Assembly: GCF_001613105.1 (NCBI RefSeq)
Contig: NZ_BDBS01000009.1
Span: 186,001-250,000, forward strand
Reading direction: 5' to 3'
Origin: Nocardia pseudobrasiliensis NBRC 108224
Lineage (GTDB): Bacteria; Actinomycetota; Actinomycetes; Mycobacteriales; Mycobacteriaceae
Length of the DNA: 64,000 nt
In this document: positions 46,800-57,220 of the stretch, piece after piece
How positions within the stretch are numbered: position 1 is the stretch's first letter
Layout of the letters: each line of letters opens with the position of its first letter
The notes under the pieces: model-generated
What the model was told of the DNA's origin: nothing
Databases searched by the model: none
What the model saw: only the letters and a program-made list of their open reading frames with translations
Made by a program: the position numbers and the translations under genes

Positions 46800-47622
46800 G
46801 ATCGGTCTTCAGCACGTCGGTCGGCGCCAGCCAGCCCTTGGACCGCAGCGTGCCGATGGCCTTGTCGCGCAACGTCCTCGCCTCGTCGCGGGTATCGGTC
46901 TTGAACGACAGCTCGATCACCGTCTCGGTGCCCGAGCCCGAGACCGCGCGGATCGGCACCACCTCGAGATCGATATCGGTCCCCTGCCAGGAGCCCGACC
47001 AGTCGCGCGCCTCGACCGGCCCGTGCTGGCGCGAGTCCGCCAATCGGTCTCGGCCCCAATTCCTTCCCGACCAGTCCGCCAGCTTGCCGGGAATCCGGTC
47101 GACCAGCAGCGTGCGCGCATCCGATTCCGAGGGCAGCCGAGTTCCCTTGTAGCCCTTGGCCGATTCGGACTTCTTGTTCGAGAAGCTGAGCGTCATCTTC
47201 TCGTAGGTCCAGTCCACCTGGGCCGCGTAGTTGGTATCGGAGGAATCGAAACCCTGCCGGTTGGCCTCGGTCAGGGCGGCGTCGATATTCTCGCCCGAGA
47301 TCGCGAAGCGCTTCTTGTAGTCCAGGTCGAGATCCTTGCCGTCCTTGTGCCGCAGGCGCACACTCCAGCCCGCGTTCTTCAATTCCAGCGGCGAGGTGTC
47401 GAAGTACTCGTAGGCGAGCGCCCTGGACGAGGCGCCGAGCCCGAAGGCGGAGCGCACCTCGGCGGTGGGCGCGCCCGACGAATCCAGCGCCGCGGCAACG
47501 AGATCGAGTTTGACCTCGAAATTCGGCTCGGCGTTCGCGGCGGCCGACGCCAGCGGGGCGCGCGCTCCCCCGAACAGAACGGCGACGATCGCAAGCAGTA
47601 AGACAAGATCACGTTTGGCCAT
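46780..47622 (-). CDS. Secreted CYTH-like protein
   Basis: 280 aa. Signal peptide (about 1-27; VLLLAIVAVLFGGARAPLASAAA). The mature part resembles CYTH/TTM tunnel proteins: FEVKLDLVAAALDSSG, YEYFDTSPLELKNAGWSVRLRHKDGKDLDLDYKKRFAIS, TRLPSESDARTLLVDRIPG, DIDLEVVPIRAVSGSGTETVIELSFKTD. CYTH enzymes act on triphosphates with EXEXK; EVKLD is only a weak equivalent, so enzymatic activity is doubtful. ATG 47622 is inferred from the signal peptide, without a good ribosome site. It overlaps the end of the sensor kinase gene by 20 nt. Confidence 0.65.
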   Translation of the reverse strand: MAKRDLVLLLAIVAVLFGGARAPLASAAANAEPNFEVKLDLVAAALDSSGAPTAEVRSAFGLGASSRALAYEYFDTSPLELKNAGWSVRLRHKDGKDLDLDYKKRFAISGENIDAALTEANRQGFDSSDTNYAAQVDWTYEKMTLSFSNKKSESAKGYKGTRLPSESDARTLLVDRIPGKLADWSGRNWGRDRLADSRQHGPVEARDWSGSWQGTDIDLEVVPIRAVSGSGTETVIELSFKTDTRDEARTLRDKAIGTLRSKGWLAPTDVLKTDLILTRY

Positions 47623-47832
47623 CACGGCAGCCTGCGCGGTCGGTATGACCGACCGGCGAGCAATACACAGCGCCGACATGAACTCTCCGATCGTGTCCAC
47701 GGGTCGGTTCGAGCCACAACCATTCGGTGAGCACACTCACAGCAACATTACTTCCATCCGGACGCTACTATCACTGCAACTGGACGGCCGACCAGTTCGA
47801 CCCATCGCTGCACACAGATTCACAGGCTCCAC

Positions 47833-48846
47833 ATGAAAAGCGTTCTCCGCCGCGCACCCCGTGTCGCGGTAATCCTGGCCGCGGCCACTGCCGCCGTATT
47901 CGGCCCCCTGTCCGCAACCGCGTTCGCCGATTCCGGTTCGCATTCCTCCGATACCGTCGGCTACGGCCCGATATTCACCGACGAGGCGATCGCCTTCGCC
48001 TACGGATTGGCCAATCCCGATGTCGCGCCGCAGGGTTCCAACGACTGGAACTGCAAGCCCGACGCGGCCCATCCGCGCCCGGTCGTGCTGGTGCACGGCA
48101 CCTGGGCCAGCGCGTTCGGCGCCTACTCCTATATGTCGCCGCAGCTGGCCGAGGCCGGATACTGCGTCTTCACCTTCAATTACGGGCGCGCGAACGCACC
48201 CGGTGACGGACTCGTCCAGCCGAGTATCGGGGCCACCGGATACATCGAGGACTCCGGAAAACAATTGGCGGCCTTCGTCGATCGCGTCCTCGCGACCACC
48301 GGCGCGGATCAGGTCGATATGATCGGCCATTCCCAGGGCGGCGTCGTCGCGCGGCAGTATCTGAAATTCGACGGCGGTTCGAATTCCGGCGGATCGAAGG
48401 TGCGGCATCTGATCACCTTCGGCGCCACCAATCACGGCACCACGCTGAGCGGTCTGGGCAATCTGCTCGCAATCGTCAAGGCGCGCACCGGAACCGATCT
48501 CACCGCGCCGACCGAGGATCTGATCGGGCACGCGGGCATCCAGCAATTGGTCGGCTCATCGGTGCTGAGGAAACTCAACGCGGGCGGCGACACCGTGCCG
48601 GGCGTGGACTACACGATCGTGGCCGATGCCCTCGACGAGGTCTCCACGCCCGCCCCGCGCACCTTCCTCACCGCCGGGCCGGGCGCGACCGTGCACAACC
48701 GCACGCTGCAGGACGGTTGTGCGCTGGACACCTCCGATCACAATTCGATGCTCTACTCACCGCGGGCGGTGTCGATCGCACTGCACGCCCTGGACCCGGT
48801 GGCGCACCCGAACCTGGTGTGTACGACCAACCCCTGGTTACTCTGA
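47833..48846 (+). CDS. Secreted triacylglycerol lipase/esterase
   Basis: 337 aa. Signal peptide (about 1-31; ILAAATAAVFGPLSATAFA). Alpha/beta hydrolase: PVVLVHGTWASAFGAYSYM (oxyanion HG), DMIGHSQGGVVARQYL (nucleophile GHSQG, about 170), LITFGATNHGT, Asp in the ADALDEVSTPA segment and His in LDTSDHNSML. Family resembles actinobacterial lipases of the EstA/LipA type. Two Cys pairs suggest disulfides. No Shine-Dalgarno is clear at ATG 47833. It is followed 12 nt later by a separate permease gene. Confidence 0.88.
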   Translation: MKSVLRRAPRVAVILAAATAAVFGPLSATAFADSGSHSSDTVGYGPIFTDEAIAFAYGLANPDVAPQGSNDWNCKPDAAHPRPVVLVHGTWASAFGAYSYMSPQLAEAGYCVFTFNYGRANAPGDGLVQPSIGATGYIEDSGKQLAAFVDRVLATTGADQVDMIGHSQGGVVARQYLKFDGGSNSGGSKVRHLITFGATNHGTTLSGLGNLLAIVKARTGTDLTAPTEDLIGHAGIQQLVGSSVLRKLNAGGDTVPGVDYTIVADALDEVSTPAPRTFLTAGPGATVHNRTLQDGCALDTSDHNSMLYSPRAVSIALHALDPVAHPNLVCTTNPWLL

Positions 48847-48858
48847 CAGACTGGGGCG

Positions 48859-50004
48859 GTGAGCGAGCGGCAAACGGACGAAACGGGCGCGGCGGATCGC
48901 GGGACGGTGATCGGCAACGGATTGCTCTGGCTGGCCAAGTGGTCGGTGTGCATCGTCGCGATCGCCGCGGGCGCCTGGGTGATCTTCTACGTCCTCGCGA
49001 AATTGTGGGTCGCGGTGCTGCCGGTGCTGCTGGCCGTCGTCGTCGCGACGGTGCTCTGGCCACCGACCCGCTGGCTGGTGAAACGCGGGCTGCCCGCCGC
49101 CGCGGCGGCATCGATCACCATGCTCGGCTTCGTCGCCGTACTCGCGGGAATCATCGCCCTGATCGTGCCGTCGGTGGTGGACCAGGTGCCGCAACTGGCC
49201 GACAGCGCCACCGACGGCATCAATCGGGTCACCGCCTGGCTACACGGCCCGCCGCTGAATATCCGTGACGAACAGCTGAATTCGGCCAAGGACGCGATCG
49301 TCTCGCGGCTGCAGTCGAGTGCCACGCGGATCGCCACCGGAGTGTTCAGCGGCGTGAGCGCGGCCACGAGCGGGATCATCACGCTGTTTCTGGTGCTGGT
49401 GCTCACATTCTTCTTCGTCAAGGACGGGCCGCGCTTCGTGCCGTGGCTGCAGGCGCTGTTCGGCCGCCGCGGCGCGCAGCACGTGGAGGAGGTGCTCAAC
49501 CGGGTCTGGGCCACCCTCGGCGGATTCATCCGCACCCAGGCGCTGGTCAGCCTGATCGACGCGGTCTTCATCGGGGCCGGGCTGGTGATCCTCGGCGTTC
49601 CGCTGGCGCTGGTGCTGGCCGTGATCACCTTCCTGGGCGGATTCGTTCCGATGGTCGGCGCGTTCGTGGCCGGGGCGCTGGCGGTGCTGGTGGCGTTGGT
49701 GGGCAAGGGTTTCACCACCGCGCTGATCGTGCTGGCCATCATCATCGCGGTGCAGCAACTCGAGGGCAATGTGCTCCAGCCGGTGCTGCAGAGCCGCAGT
49801 ATGAAACTGCACGCGGTGATCGTGCTGCTCGCGGTGACCGCGGGCGGATCGCTCTACGGAATCGTCGGCGCGTTCCTGGCGGTGCCGATCGCGGCGGTGG
49901 CGGCGGTCGTGGTCCGCTATATCGGCGAGCAGATCGACGTGGTCACGACGCCGCCGGAGCCCGAACGCGACCCCGAGGACGAGATCGTCACCGGCGCGAG
50001 CTGA
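48859..50004 (+). CDS. AI-2E family transporter (TqsA/PerM-like)
   Basis: 381 aa with about eight TM helices: WLAKWSVCIVAIAAGAWVIFYVLAKLW, SITMLGFVAVLAGIIALIVPSVVDQVP, FLVLVLTFFFVKDG, LALVLAVITFLGGFVPMVGAF, TALIVLAIIIAVQQLEGNVLQPVLQSR. Family once linked to AI-2 export; no luxS is seen, so the substrate is open. GTG 48859 has CAGACT 6 nt upstream (leaderless) and begins with GTGAGCGAGCGG, close to the repeat in hisA. Confidence 0.86.
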   Translation: MSERQTDETGAADRGTVIGNGLLWLAKWSVCIVAIAAGAWVIFYVLAKLWVAVLPVLLAVVVATVLWPPTRWLVKRGLPAAAAASITMLGFVAVLAGIIALIVPSVVDQVPQLADSATDGINRVTAWLHGPPLNIRDEQLNSAKDAIVSRLQSSATRIATGVFSGVSAATSGIITLFLVLVLTFFFVKDGPRFVPWLQALFGRRGAQHVEEVLNRVWATLGGFIRTQALVSLIDAVFIGAGLVILGVPLALVLAVITFLGGFVPMVGAFVAGALAVLVALVGKGFTTALIVLAIIIAVQQLEGNVLQPVLQSRSMKLHAVIVLLAVTAGGSLYGIVGAFLAVPIAAVAAVVVRYIGEQIDVVTTPPEPERDPEDEIVTGAS

Positions 50005-50134
50005 GATCGGTTCGCAGACACGCAGAATCGCGACACGCCGATCTTGTCGGGTCCCGACCAGGACCGTGACCTATACCATGAGCCGGTTCTGCGTGTCGGG
50101 CCGTGTCGGACCGATTTTCGTCGGTGGCTACCTC

Positions 50135-50140
50135 TAGAAT
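50135..50140 (+). promoter_or_regulatory. -10 box of a leaderless dnaE1 promoter
   Basis: TAGAAT ends 8 nt before the dnaE1 GTG at 50149. The spacing supports transcription starting at or next to the start codon. Confidence 0.6.
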
Positions 50141-50148
50141 CCGATGGC

Positions 50149-53100
50149 GTGTCAGCCTCGTCGGGATCTTTCGTCCATCTCCACAACCACACCGAGTACT
50201 CGATGCTCGACGGCGCGGCGAAGATCACGCCTCTGTTCAAAGAGGCCGAGCGGCTGAATATGACCGCGGTCGGCATGACCGACCACGGCAACATGTACGG
50301 CGCCTCGGAGTTCTACAACTCCGCCAAGAAGCAGGGCATCAAGCCGATCATCGGCATCGAGGCCTACATCGCGCCGGAGTCGCGGTTCAACACCAAGCGC
50401 GTGCTGTGGGGCGACCCGTCGCAGAAGAGTGACGACGTGTCCGGTTCCGGTTCGTACACGCATATGACCATGGTCGCCGAGACCGCGACCGGGCTGCGCA
50501 ACCTGTTCAAGCTCTCGTCGCTGGCCTCCATCGAGGGTCAGCTCGGCAAGTGGGCGCGTATGGACGCCGAGATCATCGCCGAGCACGCCGAGGGCATCAT
50601 CGCCACCACAGGCTGCCCCTCGGGCGAGGTGCAGACCCGCCTGCGCCTGGGCCACGATCGCGAGGCCCTCGAGGCCGCCGCCAAGTGGCAGGAGATCTTC
50701 GGCAAGGACAACTTCTTCCTCGAGATCATGGATCACGGGCTGTCCATCGAGCGCCGGGTGCGCGAGGGCCTGCTCGAGGTCGGCCGCCAGCTGGGCATTC
50801 CGCCCCTGGCCACCAACGACTGTCACTATGTGCACGAGTCGGATTCGGCCAACCACGAGGCGCTGCTCTGCATCCAGACCGGTAAGACCCTCTCCGATCC
50901 GACACGCTTCAAATTCGACGGCTCGGGCTACTACCTGAAGTCCGCCGAGGAGATGCGCGCCATCTGGGACGCGGAAGTGCCTGGGGCCTGCGACAATACG
51001 GTCCTCATCGGCGAGCGCGTGCAGTCCTACGAGGACGTCTGGGCCCATCGCGACCGGATGCCGATCTTCCCGGTGCCCGAGGGTGAGACCCAGGCCAGCT
51101 GGCTGCGCAAGGAGGTCTTCCGCGGCCTGGATCGCCGGTTCCCCGGCGGCGTGCCCGACGAGTACGTCCGCCGCGCCGACTACGAACTCGACGTCATCAT
51201 CGAGATGGGCTTCCCGGCCTACTTCCTCGTGGTCGGCGACCTCATCACCTACGCCCGCTCGGTCGGCATCAGCGTCGGCCCGGGCCGTGGTTCGGCGGCC
51301 GGCTCGCTGGTCGCCTACGCCATGGGCATCACGAATATCGACCCGATCCCGCACGGGCTGCTGTTCGAGCGCTTCCTCAATCCCGAGCGCGTGTCCATGC
51401 CCGATATCGATATCGACTTCGACGATCGCCGCCGCGGTGAGATGGTGCGCTACGCCACCGAGAAGTGGGGTACCGACCGGGTCGCCCAGGTGATCACCTT
51501 CGGCACCATTAAAACCAAGGCGGCGCTGAAGGATTCGGCCCGCGTGCAGTTCGGCCAGCCGGGTTTCGCGATCGCCGATCAGATCTCCAAGGCGCTGCCG
51601 CCGCCGATCATGGCCAAGGACATTCCGCTGTCGGGCATCATGGATCCCGAGCACGAGCGGTACAAGGAGGCCGCCGAGGTCCGGGAGCTCATCAATACCA
51701 ACCCGGATGTCAACAAGATCTACGAGACCGCGCGCGGCCTCGAGGGCCTGATCCGCAACGCCGGTGTGCACGCCTGCGCGGTCATCATGTCCAGTGAGCC
51801 GCTCACCGACGCCATCCCGGTCTGGAAGCGTGCGCAGGACGGCGCGATCATCACCGGCTGGGACTATCCGTCGTGTGAGGCCATCGGCCTGTTGAAGATG
51901 GACTTCCTGGGTCTGCGCAACCTGACGGTCATCGGCGACGCCCTGGTCAACATCAAGGCCAACCGCGGTATCGAACTCGACCTGGACACCCTGCCGCTGG
52001 AAGATCCGCCGACCTACGAATTGCTCGCTCGCGGTGACACTCTCGGCGTATTCCAGCTCGACGGCGGCGCCATGCGCGATCTGCTGCGCCGCATGCAGCC
52101 CACCGGCTTCGAGGACATCGTCGCGGTGCTCGCGCTGTATCGCCCGGGCCCGATGGGCATGAACGCCCACAACGACTACGCCGACCGCAAGAACAAGCGG
52201 CAAGAGGTCAAACCCATCCATCCGGAGCTCGAGGAGCCCCTGAAGGACATCCTGGCCGACACCTACGGGTTGATCGTGTACCAGGAGCAGATCATGCAGA
52301 TCGCGCAGAAGGTGGCCGGATACTCCCTCGGCCGAGCCGATATTCTGCGCCGCGCCATGGGTAAGAAGAAGGCCGAGGTGCTCGAGGCCGAATTCGAGGG
52401 CTTCGAGAAGGGCATGTTGGAGAACGGCTTCTCCAAACCGGCGATCAAGGCGCTGTGGGACACGATTCTCCCGTTCGCCGGTTACGCGTTCAACAAATCC
52501 CATGCCGCGGGCTACGGCCTGGTGTCGTTCTGGACCGCCTACCTCAAGGCCAACTATCCGGCCGAATACATGGCGGGCCTGCTCACCTCCGTCGGTGACG
52601 ACAAGGACAAGGCCGCGGTCTATCTGGCCGACTGCCGCCGCCTGGGCATTCAGGTGCTGCCGCCGGATGTCAACGAGTCCGAACTCGAATTCGCCTCCGT
52701 CGGCAACGACATCCGCTTCGGTATGGGCGCGGTGCGCAATGTCGGCGCGAACGTGGTGGCCTCGATCATCGCCGCCCGCAAGGAGAAGTCGAAGTTCACC
52801 GACTTCTCCGACTACCTCAACAAGATCGACACCGTGGCCTGCACCAAGAAGGTCACCGAATCGCTGATCAAGGCGGGCGCGTTCGATTCGCTCAATCACC
52901 CGCGCAAGGGTCTGCTGCTGGTGCACTCCGATGCGATCGACGCGGTGATGGCCACCAAGAAGGCCGAGGCGATCGGCCAGTTCGACCTGTTCGGCGGCCT
53001 CGACGACAGCGACGAGTCGATGGCCTCGGTCTTCAATGTGAAGGTCGCCGACGAGGAGTGGGACACCAAGCACAAACTCGCCCTCGAACGAGAGATGCTG

Positions 53101-53700
53101 GGCCTGTATGTATCCGGCCATCCGCTCGACGGCGTGGCGCATGTGCTCTCGGCCCAGGCCGATACCGCGATCCCGAACATTCTCGAAGGCAATCTCCAGG
53201 ACGGCGCGCAGGTCACCGTCGGCGGCATCCTGGCCTCGGTCACCCGGCGCATCAACAAGAACGGAATGCCCTGGGCCTCCGCGCAATTGGAGGATCTGTC
53301 CGGTGGTATCGAGGTGCTGTTCTTCCCGCAGGCCTATTCGGCCTTCGGTATGGACGTCGTCGAGGACGCGGTCGTGCTGGTGAAGGCCCGCGTCTCAGCC
53401 CGCGACGACCGGATCTCGCTGATCGCCAACGATCTGGTGGTGCCGGACCTGTCGGCCATCGGCATGGAGAAACCCCTCGCGGTCACCATGCCCACCCGCA
53501 TGTGCACCCCCGACAAGATCAAGGCCCTGCAGCGCGTCCTGCGCAGCCACCCCGGCCCCGCCGACGTCCACATCCGCCACGTCGGCGCCCGCGAGAAGAC
53601 CACCCTGCTCAAACTCGACGACAGCCTGCGCGTTTCACCGTCCTCGGCACTGATGGGCGACCTGAAGGCGCTGCTGGGCCCGGGGTGTCTGGCGGGATAG
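50149..53700 (+). CDS. dnaE1: DNA polymerase III alpha subunit
   Basis: 1183 aa replicative polymerase. PHP domain at the N-terminus ([29 protein letters not shown]; in mycobacteria it is the 3'-5' proofreading exonuclease). Polymerase core: [23 protein letters not shown] [39 protein letters not shown] (catalytic Asp), [18 protein letters not shown] [33 protein letters not shown], then HhH and C-terminal OB fold ([20 protein letters not shown]). GTG 50149 gives the 1184-residue size of the mycobacterial protein and matches the TAGAAT box; the longer reading from 50044 adds unrelated residues. Confidence 0.97.
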   Translation: MSASSGSFVHLHNHTEYSMLDGAAKITPLFKEAERLNMTAVGMTDHGNMYGASEFYNSAKKQGIKPIIGIEAYIAPESRFNTKRVLWGDPSQKSDDVSGSGSYTHMTMVAETATGLRNLFKLSSLASIEGQLGKWARMDAEIIAEHAEGIIATTGCPSGEVQTRLRLGHDREALEAAAKWQEIFGKDNFFLEIMDHGLSIERRVREGLLEVGRQLGIPPLATNDCHYVHESDSANHEALLCIQTGKTLSDPTRFKFDGSGYYLKSAEEMRAIWDAEVPGACDNTVLIGERVQSYEDVWAHRDRMPIFPVPEGETQASWLRKEVFRGLDRRFPGGVPDEYVRRADYELDVIIEMGFPAYFLVVGDLITYARSVGISVGPGRGSAAGSLVAYAMGITNIDPIPHGLLFERFLNPERVSMPDIDIDFDDRRRGEMVRYATEKWGTDRVAQVITFGTIKTKAALKDSARVQFGQPGFAIADQISKALPPPIMAKDIPLSGIMDPEHERYKEAAEVRELINTNPDVNKIYETARGLEGLIRNAGVHACAVIMSSEPLTDAIPVWKRAQDGAIITGWDYPSCEAIGLLKMDFLGLRNLTVIGDALVNIKANRGIELDLDTLPLEDPPTYELLARGDTLGVFQLDGGAMRDLLRRMQPTGFEDIVAVLALYRPGPMGMNAHNDYADRKNKRQEVKPIHPELEEPLKDILADTYGLIVYQEQIMQIAQKVAGYSLGRADILRRAMGKKKAEVLEAEFEGFEKGMLENGFSKPAIKALWDTILPFAGYAFNKSHAAGYGLVSFWTAYLKANYPAEYMAGLLTSVGDDKDKAAVYLADCRRLGIQVLPPDVNESELEFASVGNDIRFGMGAVRNVGANVVASIIAARKEKSKFTDFSDYLNKIDTVACTKKVTESLIKAGAFDSLNHPRKGLLLVHSDAIDAVMATKKAEAIGQFDLFGGLDDSDESMASVFNVKVADEEWDTKHKLALEREMLGLYVSGHPLDGVAHVLSAQADTAIPNILEGNLQDGAQVTVGGILASVTRRINKNGMPWASAQLEDLSGGIEVLFFPQAYSAFGMDVVEDAVVLVKARVSARDDRISLIANDLVVPDLSAIGMEKPLAVTMPTRMCTPDKIKALQRVLRSHPGPADVHIRHVGAREKTTLLKLDDSLRVSPSSALMGDLKALLGPGCLAG

Positions 53701-54309
53701 TTACAGCCAGGTCGGATCGCCGAATACCGCGCCGCTGTCGTCCACATCGGCGGATTTGGCGTACAGGTAGGCGTATTGGCGCAGGGTGACCGGGCCGCTG
53801 CACTGGTTGACGGTGAGGTGGAAGTCGCGGATGACGATTTGAACCACGCGGCCCGGGGCCATCTCCTTCTCCCCGAGCGGGACCTCCTTGACCTCACCGG
53901 GGGCCAGGCTCATGCTCACGATGGGCTGAAATTCGGCCTGTACCTGGGGAAGTCCGTTCTGACTGCCGGGGCTGGTGACGGTCACCTGGGGGGAGGCGCC
54001 CACGCTGCCGCCGCCGATATTGACCGCGCAGCCGACGTGGTAGCCGGTTTTGAGCACACCGACCGCGGCACCGTTGACCAGACCGTAGGCGATACCGCTG
54101 AGCAGCGCCTCACGCGTGGTGCCCATGAGATTCAGCGACGCAATCCGATTGATGGTCTCGAACCGGCTGCCAACGGTGAAACTGCCGAATGCCGAGCCGA
54201 AGGTCTTCTCGTGCGGCGTCAACTCCTCGACATCCGCCCGCGCGGTCGGCGTGCTGAACAGGACGACACCGACAGCGATAGCGCAGACCTTCCACAGGGC
54301 GGACGTCAT
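53701..54309 (-). CDS. MspA-family porin
   Basis: 202 aa. Signal peptide (about 1-25; VCAIAVGVVLFSTPTARA). Mature sequence has the MspA order: PHEKTFGSAFGSFTVGSRFETINRIASLNLMGTTREALLSGIAYGLV, YHVGCAVNIGGGSVGA, PGEVKEVPLGEKEMAPGRVVQIVIRDFHLTVNQCSGPVTLRQYAYL. MspA proteins form octameric outer-membrane pores in mycolic-acid bacteria. ATG 54309 has TACAGT 7 nt upstream (leaderless). It is convergent with dnaE1, with stops touching at 53700/53701. Confidence 0.88.
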   Translation of the reverse strand: MTSALWKVCAIAVGVVLFSTPTARADVEELTPHEKTFGSAFGSFTVGSRFETINRIASLNLMGTTREALLSGIAYGLVNGAAVGVLKTGYHVGCAVNIGGGSVGASPQVTVTSPGSQNGLPQVQAEFQPIVSMSLAPGEVKEVPLGEKEMAPGRVVQIVIRDFHLTVNQCSGPVTLRQYAYLYAKSADVDDSGAVFGDPTWL

Positions 54310-54359
54310 AGTCGAAACTGTAGTAGCCGACGGCTATCTGCCCAGGGTGGACACGCGGT

Positions 54360-55367
54360 TCAACGCGGCGCGGCCGAGCTTTCCCGCACCACCAGCGTCG
54401 GGGCCACAGGCGGTTGCGGCTCCGGTTCGACGGACTCGATCAACTGCCGCAGCAATCGCATACTGCGCCGACCGACCTCGTCGAAATCCTGGCGCACGGT
54501 GGTCAGCGACGGCGTCAGATAGGCGGCCTCGGGAATATCGTCGAATCCGACCACCGACACCCGGCCGGGCACGCCGATACCGCGTTCGGCGAAGGCCCGC
54601 AGCACGCCGAGGGCCATCTGGTCATTGGCGACGAATAATGCCGTGACCTCAGGGTTTTCGGCCAGTGCGAGCCCGGCCTCATATCCCGAGCGCGCACTCC
54701 AGTCCCCCACGCCGGGGGGCGGTACGGGCGCACCCGCGGCGGCGAGTGTGCGCTGCCAGCCCTCGCGGCGATCGCGCGCCTCGCCGAAGCCGTCCGGTCC
54801 GGCCAGATGCCACACCGTCTCGTGGCCGAGGTCGAGCAGATGCCGCACCGCCAAGCGCGCGCCCTCGAACTGATCCACCGCCACCGACGGCAGCCCCACC
54901 TCGCGCCCGGCCTCCACCACCACCGCCGCCAGCGGGGTGGGCAAACTGTGCAGCGCCGCGGCCGCGGCCTCCTGCGGGGCGATCACGATCACCCCGTCGA
55001 CACCCTGTCCGGCAAGGGTGTTCACCGCGGCGAGCACGCTGTCGCGATCGACCTGCTCGAGGGTGACGATGCCGACGCCGTAACCCGCTGCGCGCGCGGC
55101 CCTTTCGATACCCAGCAGCATGCAGGCCGGACCGTAGAGGATGGTGTCGAAGGTGACCACGCCGAGCACCTTGGAACGCCTGCTCACCAGTCCGCGGGCC
55201 ATCGCGTTGGGCCGGTAGCCGAGTTCGGCGACCGCGGCCAATACCCGCTCACGGGTCTCCGGCCGCACCTGCGGGCTACCGTTGAGCACACGCGAGACCG
55301 TCTGATGCGAAACCCCCGCCAGCTTGGCGACGTCGGTCATCACCGCCGGTCGTTGTCTGTCCGTCAC
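54360..55367 (-). CDS. LacI-family transcriptional regulator
   Basis: 335 aa. HTH (MTDVAKLAGVSHQTVSRVLNGSPQVRPETRERVLAAVAELGYRPNAMARGL, about 10-65) and a periplasmic-binding-type sensor domain (VLGVVTFDTILYGPACMLLGIERAA, GVDGVIVIAPQEAA, VSVVGFDDIPEAAYLTPSLTTVRQDFDEVGRRSM). No sugar genes adjoin, so ligand and targets are unknown. GTG 55367 is placed after a GGCGGG site. Confidence 0.9.
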   Translation of the reverse strand: MTDRQRPAVMTDVAKLAGVSHQTVSRVLNGSPQVRPETRERVLAAVAELGYRPNAMARGLVSRRSKVLGVVTFDTILYGPACMLLGIERAARAAGYGVGIVTLEQVDRDSVLAAVNTLAGQGVDGVIVIAPQEAAAAALHSLPTPLAAVVVEAGREVGLPSVAVDQFEGARLAVRHLLDLGHETVWHLAGPDGFGEARDRREGWQRTLAAAGAPVPPPGVGDWSARSGYEAGLALAENPEVTALFVANDQMALGVLRAFAERGIGVPGRVSVVGFDDIPEAAYLTPSLTTVRQDFDEVGRRSMRLLRQLIESVEPEPQPPVAPTLVVRESSAAPR

Positions 55368-55471
55368 ATCCCGCCTTCCGGTGCACCCGATCCCGGTCTC
55401 AGGTTAGCGGTCCGGCGCGCCGGACCGCCGAAACCGCGGCGTTCGAGGGGAATCCGTTCGGCGGCAATCGG

Positions 55472-56359
55472 TTACGGCTTGTGCGCGAGGACCGCGACGA
55501 GGGTGACGGAGACGTGATAGTCGTCGGCGGCGACGCCGGCGTCCAGATCGGCCAGGAATTGCTCGCGCTGGGCGGCGCTGATCGCCCCGGCGGCCTCGGC
55601 GCGCCGGGCGAGTTCGGCATAGGGCGGTCGGAACTGCCGGGGTTCCCACACGCCCGCCGCGGATGTGATCCGATCGATGACACAGCCCGCCGTCGCGAGT
55701 TGCCCGCGCAGCCGCCGTCCCGCCGCGGGATTGGGCACCCCGGCCAGCATGAAGTCGTGCAGCGCGCGCAGGATCACCGGATCGGCCGGATGCACGATCG
55801 TGGTGTACCAGTCGGTGTCGATCAGCGCCACACGCCCGCCGGGGCGCAGCACGCGCGCGATCTCGGCGGTCGCCGCCCGCGGGTCCTGCAGATGCTGATA
55901 GACCCGCTCGCATCGGACGGCGTCGAAGGACGCGTCCGGAAACGGCAGGCGATAGACCGAGCCGGTGACGAAATCGACCGGTCCCCCGAAACCGATTCCT
56001 TCGCCCTCGACTCCTTCCGCACTCGGTCGAGACCCGTGTCCCGCACTCGCGGCGGCGGCGCCGACCAGATTTGCCGCGCGCTCGCGGGCGAGCTCGATCA
56101 TGCCGGCGTTGGGATCGATACCCACGGATGCTCCGGTCGGCCCGACCTCTTCCGCCGCTGCCAGCACCTCGGTTCCGGTGCCGCTGCCCACATCGAGTAC
56201 ACGCTCGCCGGGCCGCAACGCCAGGGCCGCGCGCGACCACTCCCGCAAATATTGGATGCCGGGCACTCGATCCTGCACGTCCAGCAGCCACACCTGTTCG
56301 TCGAGACGCCCGACGTCGGTGCTCTCGTGGAACGACAGAGCATGCGCGCTATCGGTCAT
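55472..56359 (-). CDS. SAM-dependent methyltransferase
   Basis: 295 aa class-I Rossmann methyltransferase. Motif I: VLDVGSGTGTEVLAAAEEVG (about 51), Asp of motif II in GIDPNAGMIELA, motif post-I FPDASFDAVRCERVYQHLQDPRAATAEIARVLRPGGRVALID. A 25-30 residue Gly/Ser/Glu insert (GAAAASAGHGSRPSAEGVEGEGIGF) separates motifs II and III and is unusual in length for the family. The C-terminal part resembles UbiE/menaquinone methyltransferases only in the core. Substrate unknown. Confidence 0.88.
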   Translation of the reverse strand: MTDSAHALSFHESTDVGRLDEQVWLLDVQDRVPGIQYLREWSRAALALRPGERVLDVGSGTGTEVLAAAEEVGPTGASVGIDPNAGMIELARERAANLVGAAAASAGHGSRPSAEGVEGEGIGFGGPVDFVTGSVYRLPFPDASFDAVRCERVYQHLQDPRAATAEIARVLRPGGRVALIDTDWYTTIVHPADPVILRALHDFMLAGVPNPAAGRRLRGQLATAGCVIDRITSAAGVWEPRQFRPPYAELARRAEAAGAISAAQREQFLADLDAGVAADDYHVSVTLVAVLAHKP

Positions 56360-56425
56360 ACATCGCCTCGCAGTTCGGAGCAAACAATCAGCCGACACTA
56401 CGATTCGCGCAGACCCCCCGGTTTA

Positions 56426-56647
56426 TCAACGTGACGGCTGCCACTTCCCCCGCGCGGCGGCAATAACCCAGCGCAACGTCGCCACCGCGGCCGCGGCCAG
56501 CACGGCCGCCTGCAGCGAACCGGTGACCACGGCGAGAACGACACAGGTCAGCAGCGCGAGGGCCAGAGCCTCGATTTTGTACACGGGCCACGCCGTCCCG
56601 GCGATATCAATGCTCGCCGACCGCGGGGTGGGGTTGACCGCTGCCAT
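56426..56647 (-). CDS. Small membrane protein
   Basis: 73 aa with two closely spaced hydrophobic stretches (about 25-45 and 48-62; [32 protein letters not shown]) and a basic C-terminus ([15 protein letters not shown]). Function unknown. ATG 56647 has TACCCT 6 nt upstream, so probably leaderless. It lies between two unrelated minus-strand genes and diverges from the nitroreductase gene. Confidence 0.65.
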   Translation of the reverse strand: MAAVNPTPRSASIDIAGTAWPVYKIEALALALLTCVVLAVVTGSLQAAVLAAAAVATLRWVIAAARGKWQPSR

Positions 56648-56734
56648 GTAGTCAGGGTACTCGGACTGTCAAGTTCGGGTAGACGAACTTTCTTGCGGGC
56701 TTATTCGATCGGTTGCCGGGGAATTACCAGAGGT

Positions 56735-57169
56735 ATGCCACTGACCGGAGAATATGAGCCCAGCGCATTGGACGAGTCCCGCCAGCACGCGGAACAGTAC
56801 GAGGCCAGCAACGGCGCCGAGGGCAACACCATGCGGGGCAAACCCGTCGTCCTGCTGACCACCAAGGGAGCCAAGACCGGCAAACTGCGCAAGACCCCAC
56901 TGATGCGCATCGAGCACGACGGCGAGTATGCCGTGGTCGCCTCGCTGGGCGGGGCGCCGAAGCATCCGGTCTGGTACTACAACGTCAAGGCCAACCCGCA
57001 CGTCGAACTGCGCGATCGCGAGGTGGTCAAGGACTACACCGCCCGCGAGGTCTTCGGCGACGAGAAGGCCCGGTGGTGGAAGCGCGCGGTCGAGGCCTGG
57101 CCCGACTACGCCGAGTACCAGAAGAAGACCGAACGCGAGATTCCGCTGTTCGTGCTCAGCCCGCGGTAG
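56735..57169 (+). CDS. Deazaflavin-dependent nitroreductase (Ddn family)
   Basis: 144 aa. Motifs of the F420-dependent nitroreductase family: [70 protein letters not shown] and the KHPVWYYN segment form the F420-binding split barrel. Members reduce quinones and nitroimidazoles; cofactor here is inferred. It precedes ilvA, as in the mycobacterial locus. ATG 56735 removes an unlikely 14-residue extension present in the longer reading; the site AGAGG just before it is too close to be normal. Confidence 0.85.
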   Translation: MPLTGEYEPSALDESRQHAEQYEASNGAEGNTMRGKPVVLLTTKGAKTGKLRKTPLMRIEHDGEYAVVASLGGAPKHPVWYYNVKANPHVELRDREVVKDYTAREVFGDEKARWWKRAVEAWPDYAEYQKKTEREIPLFVLSPR

Positions 57170-57220
57170 TTTCCGCATGCGGCCGAGGGCGCCCGCGACG
57201 CCCCCGGATAGCATGTTCGG

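Noticed and set aside
48859..50004. Quorum-sensing (AI-2) export system
   Set aside because: Only the family name suggests it; there is no luxS or receptor gene in the window.
50152..53286. 1044-aa open frame on the minus strand antisense to dnaE1
   Set aside because: It has no recognisable domain, is fully opposite a clear dnaE1 and arises from high GC at third positions; composition is rich in His, Asp, Gly and Arg as in such shadows.
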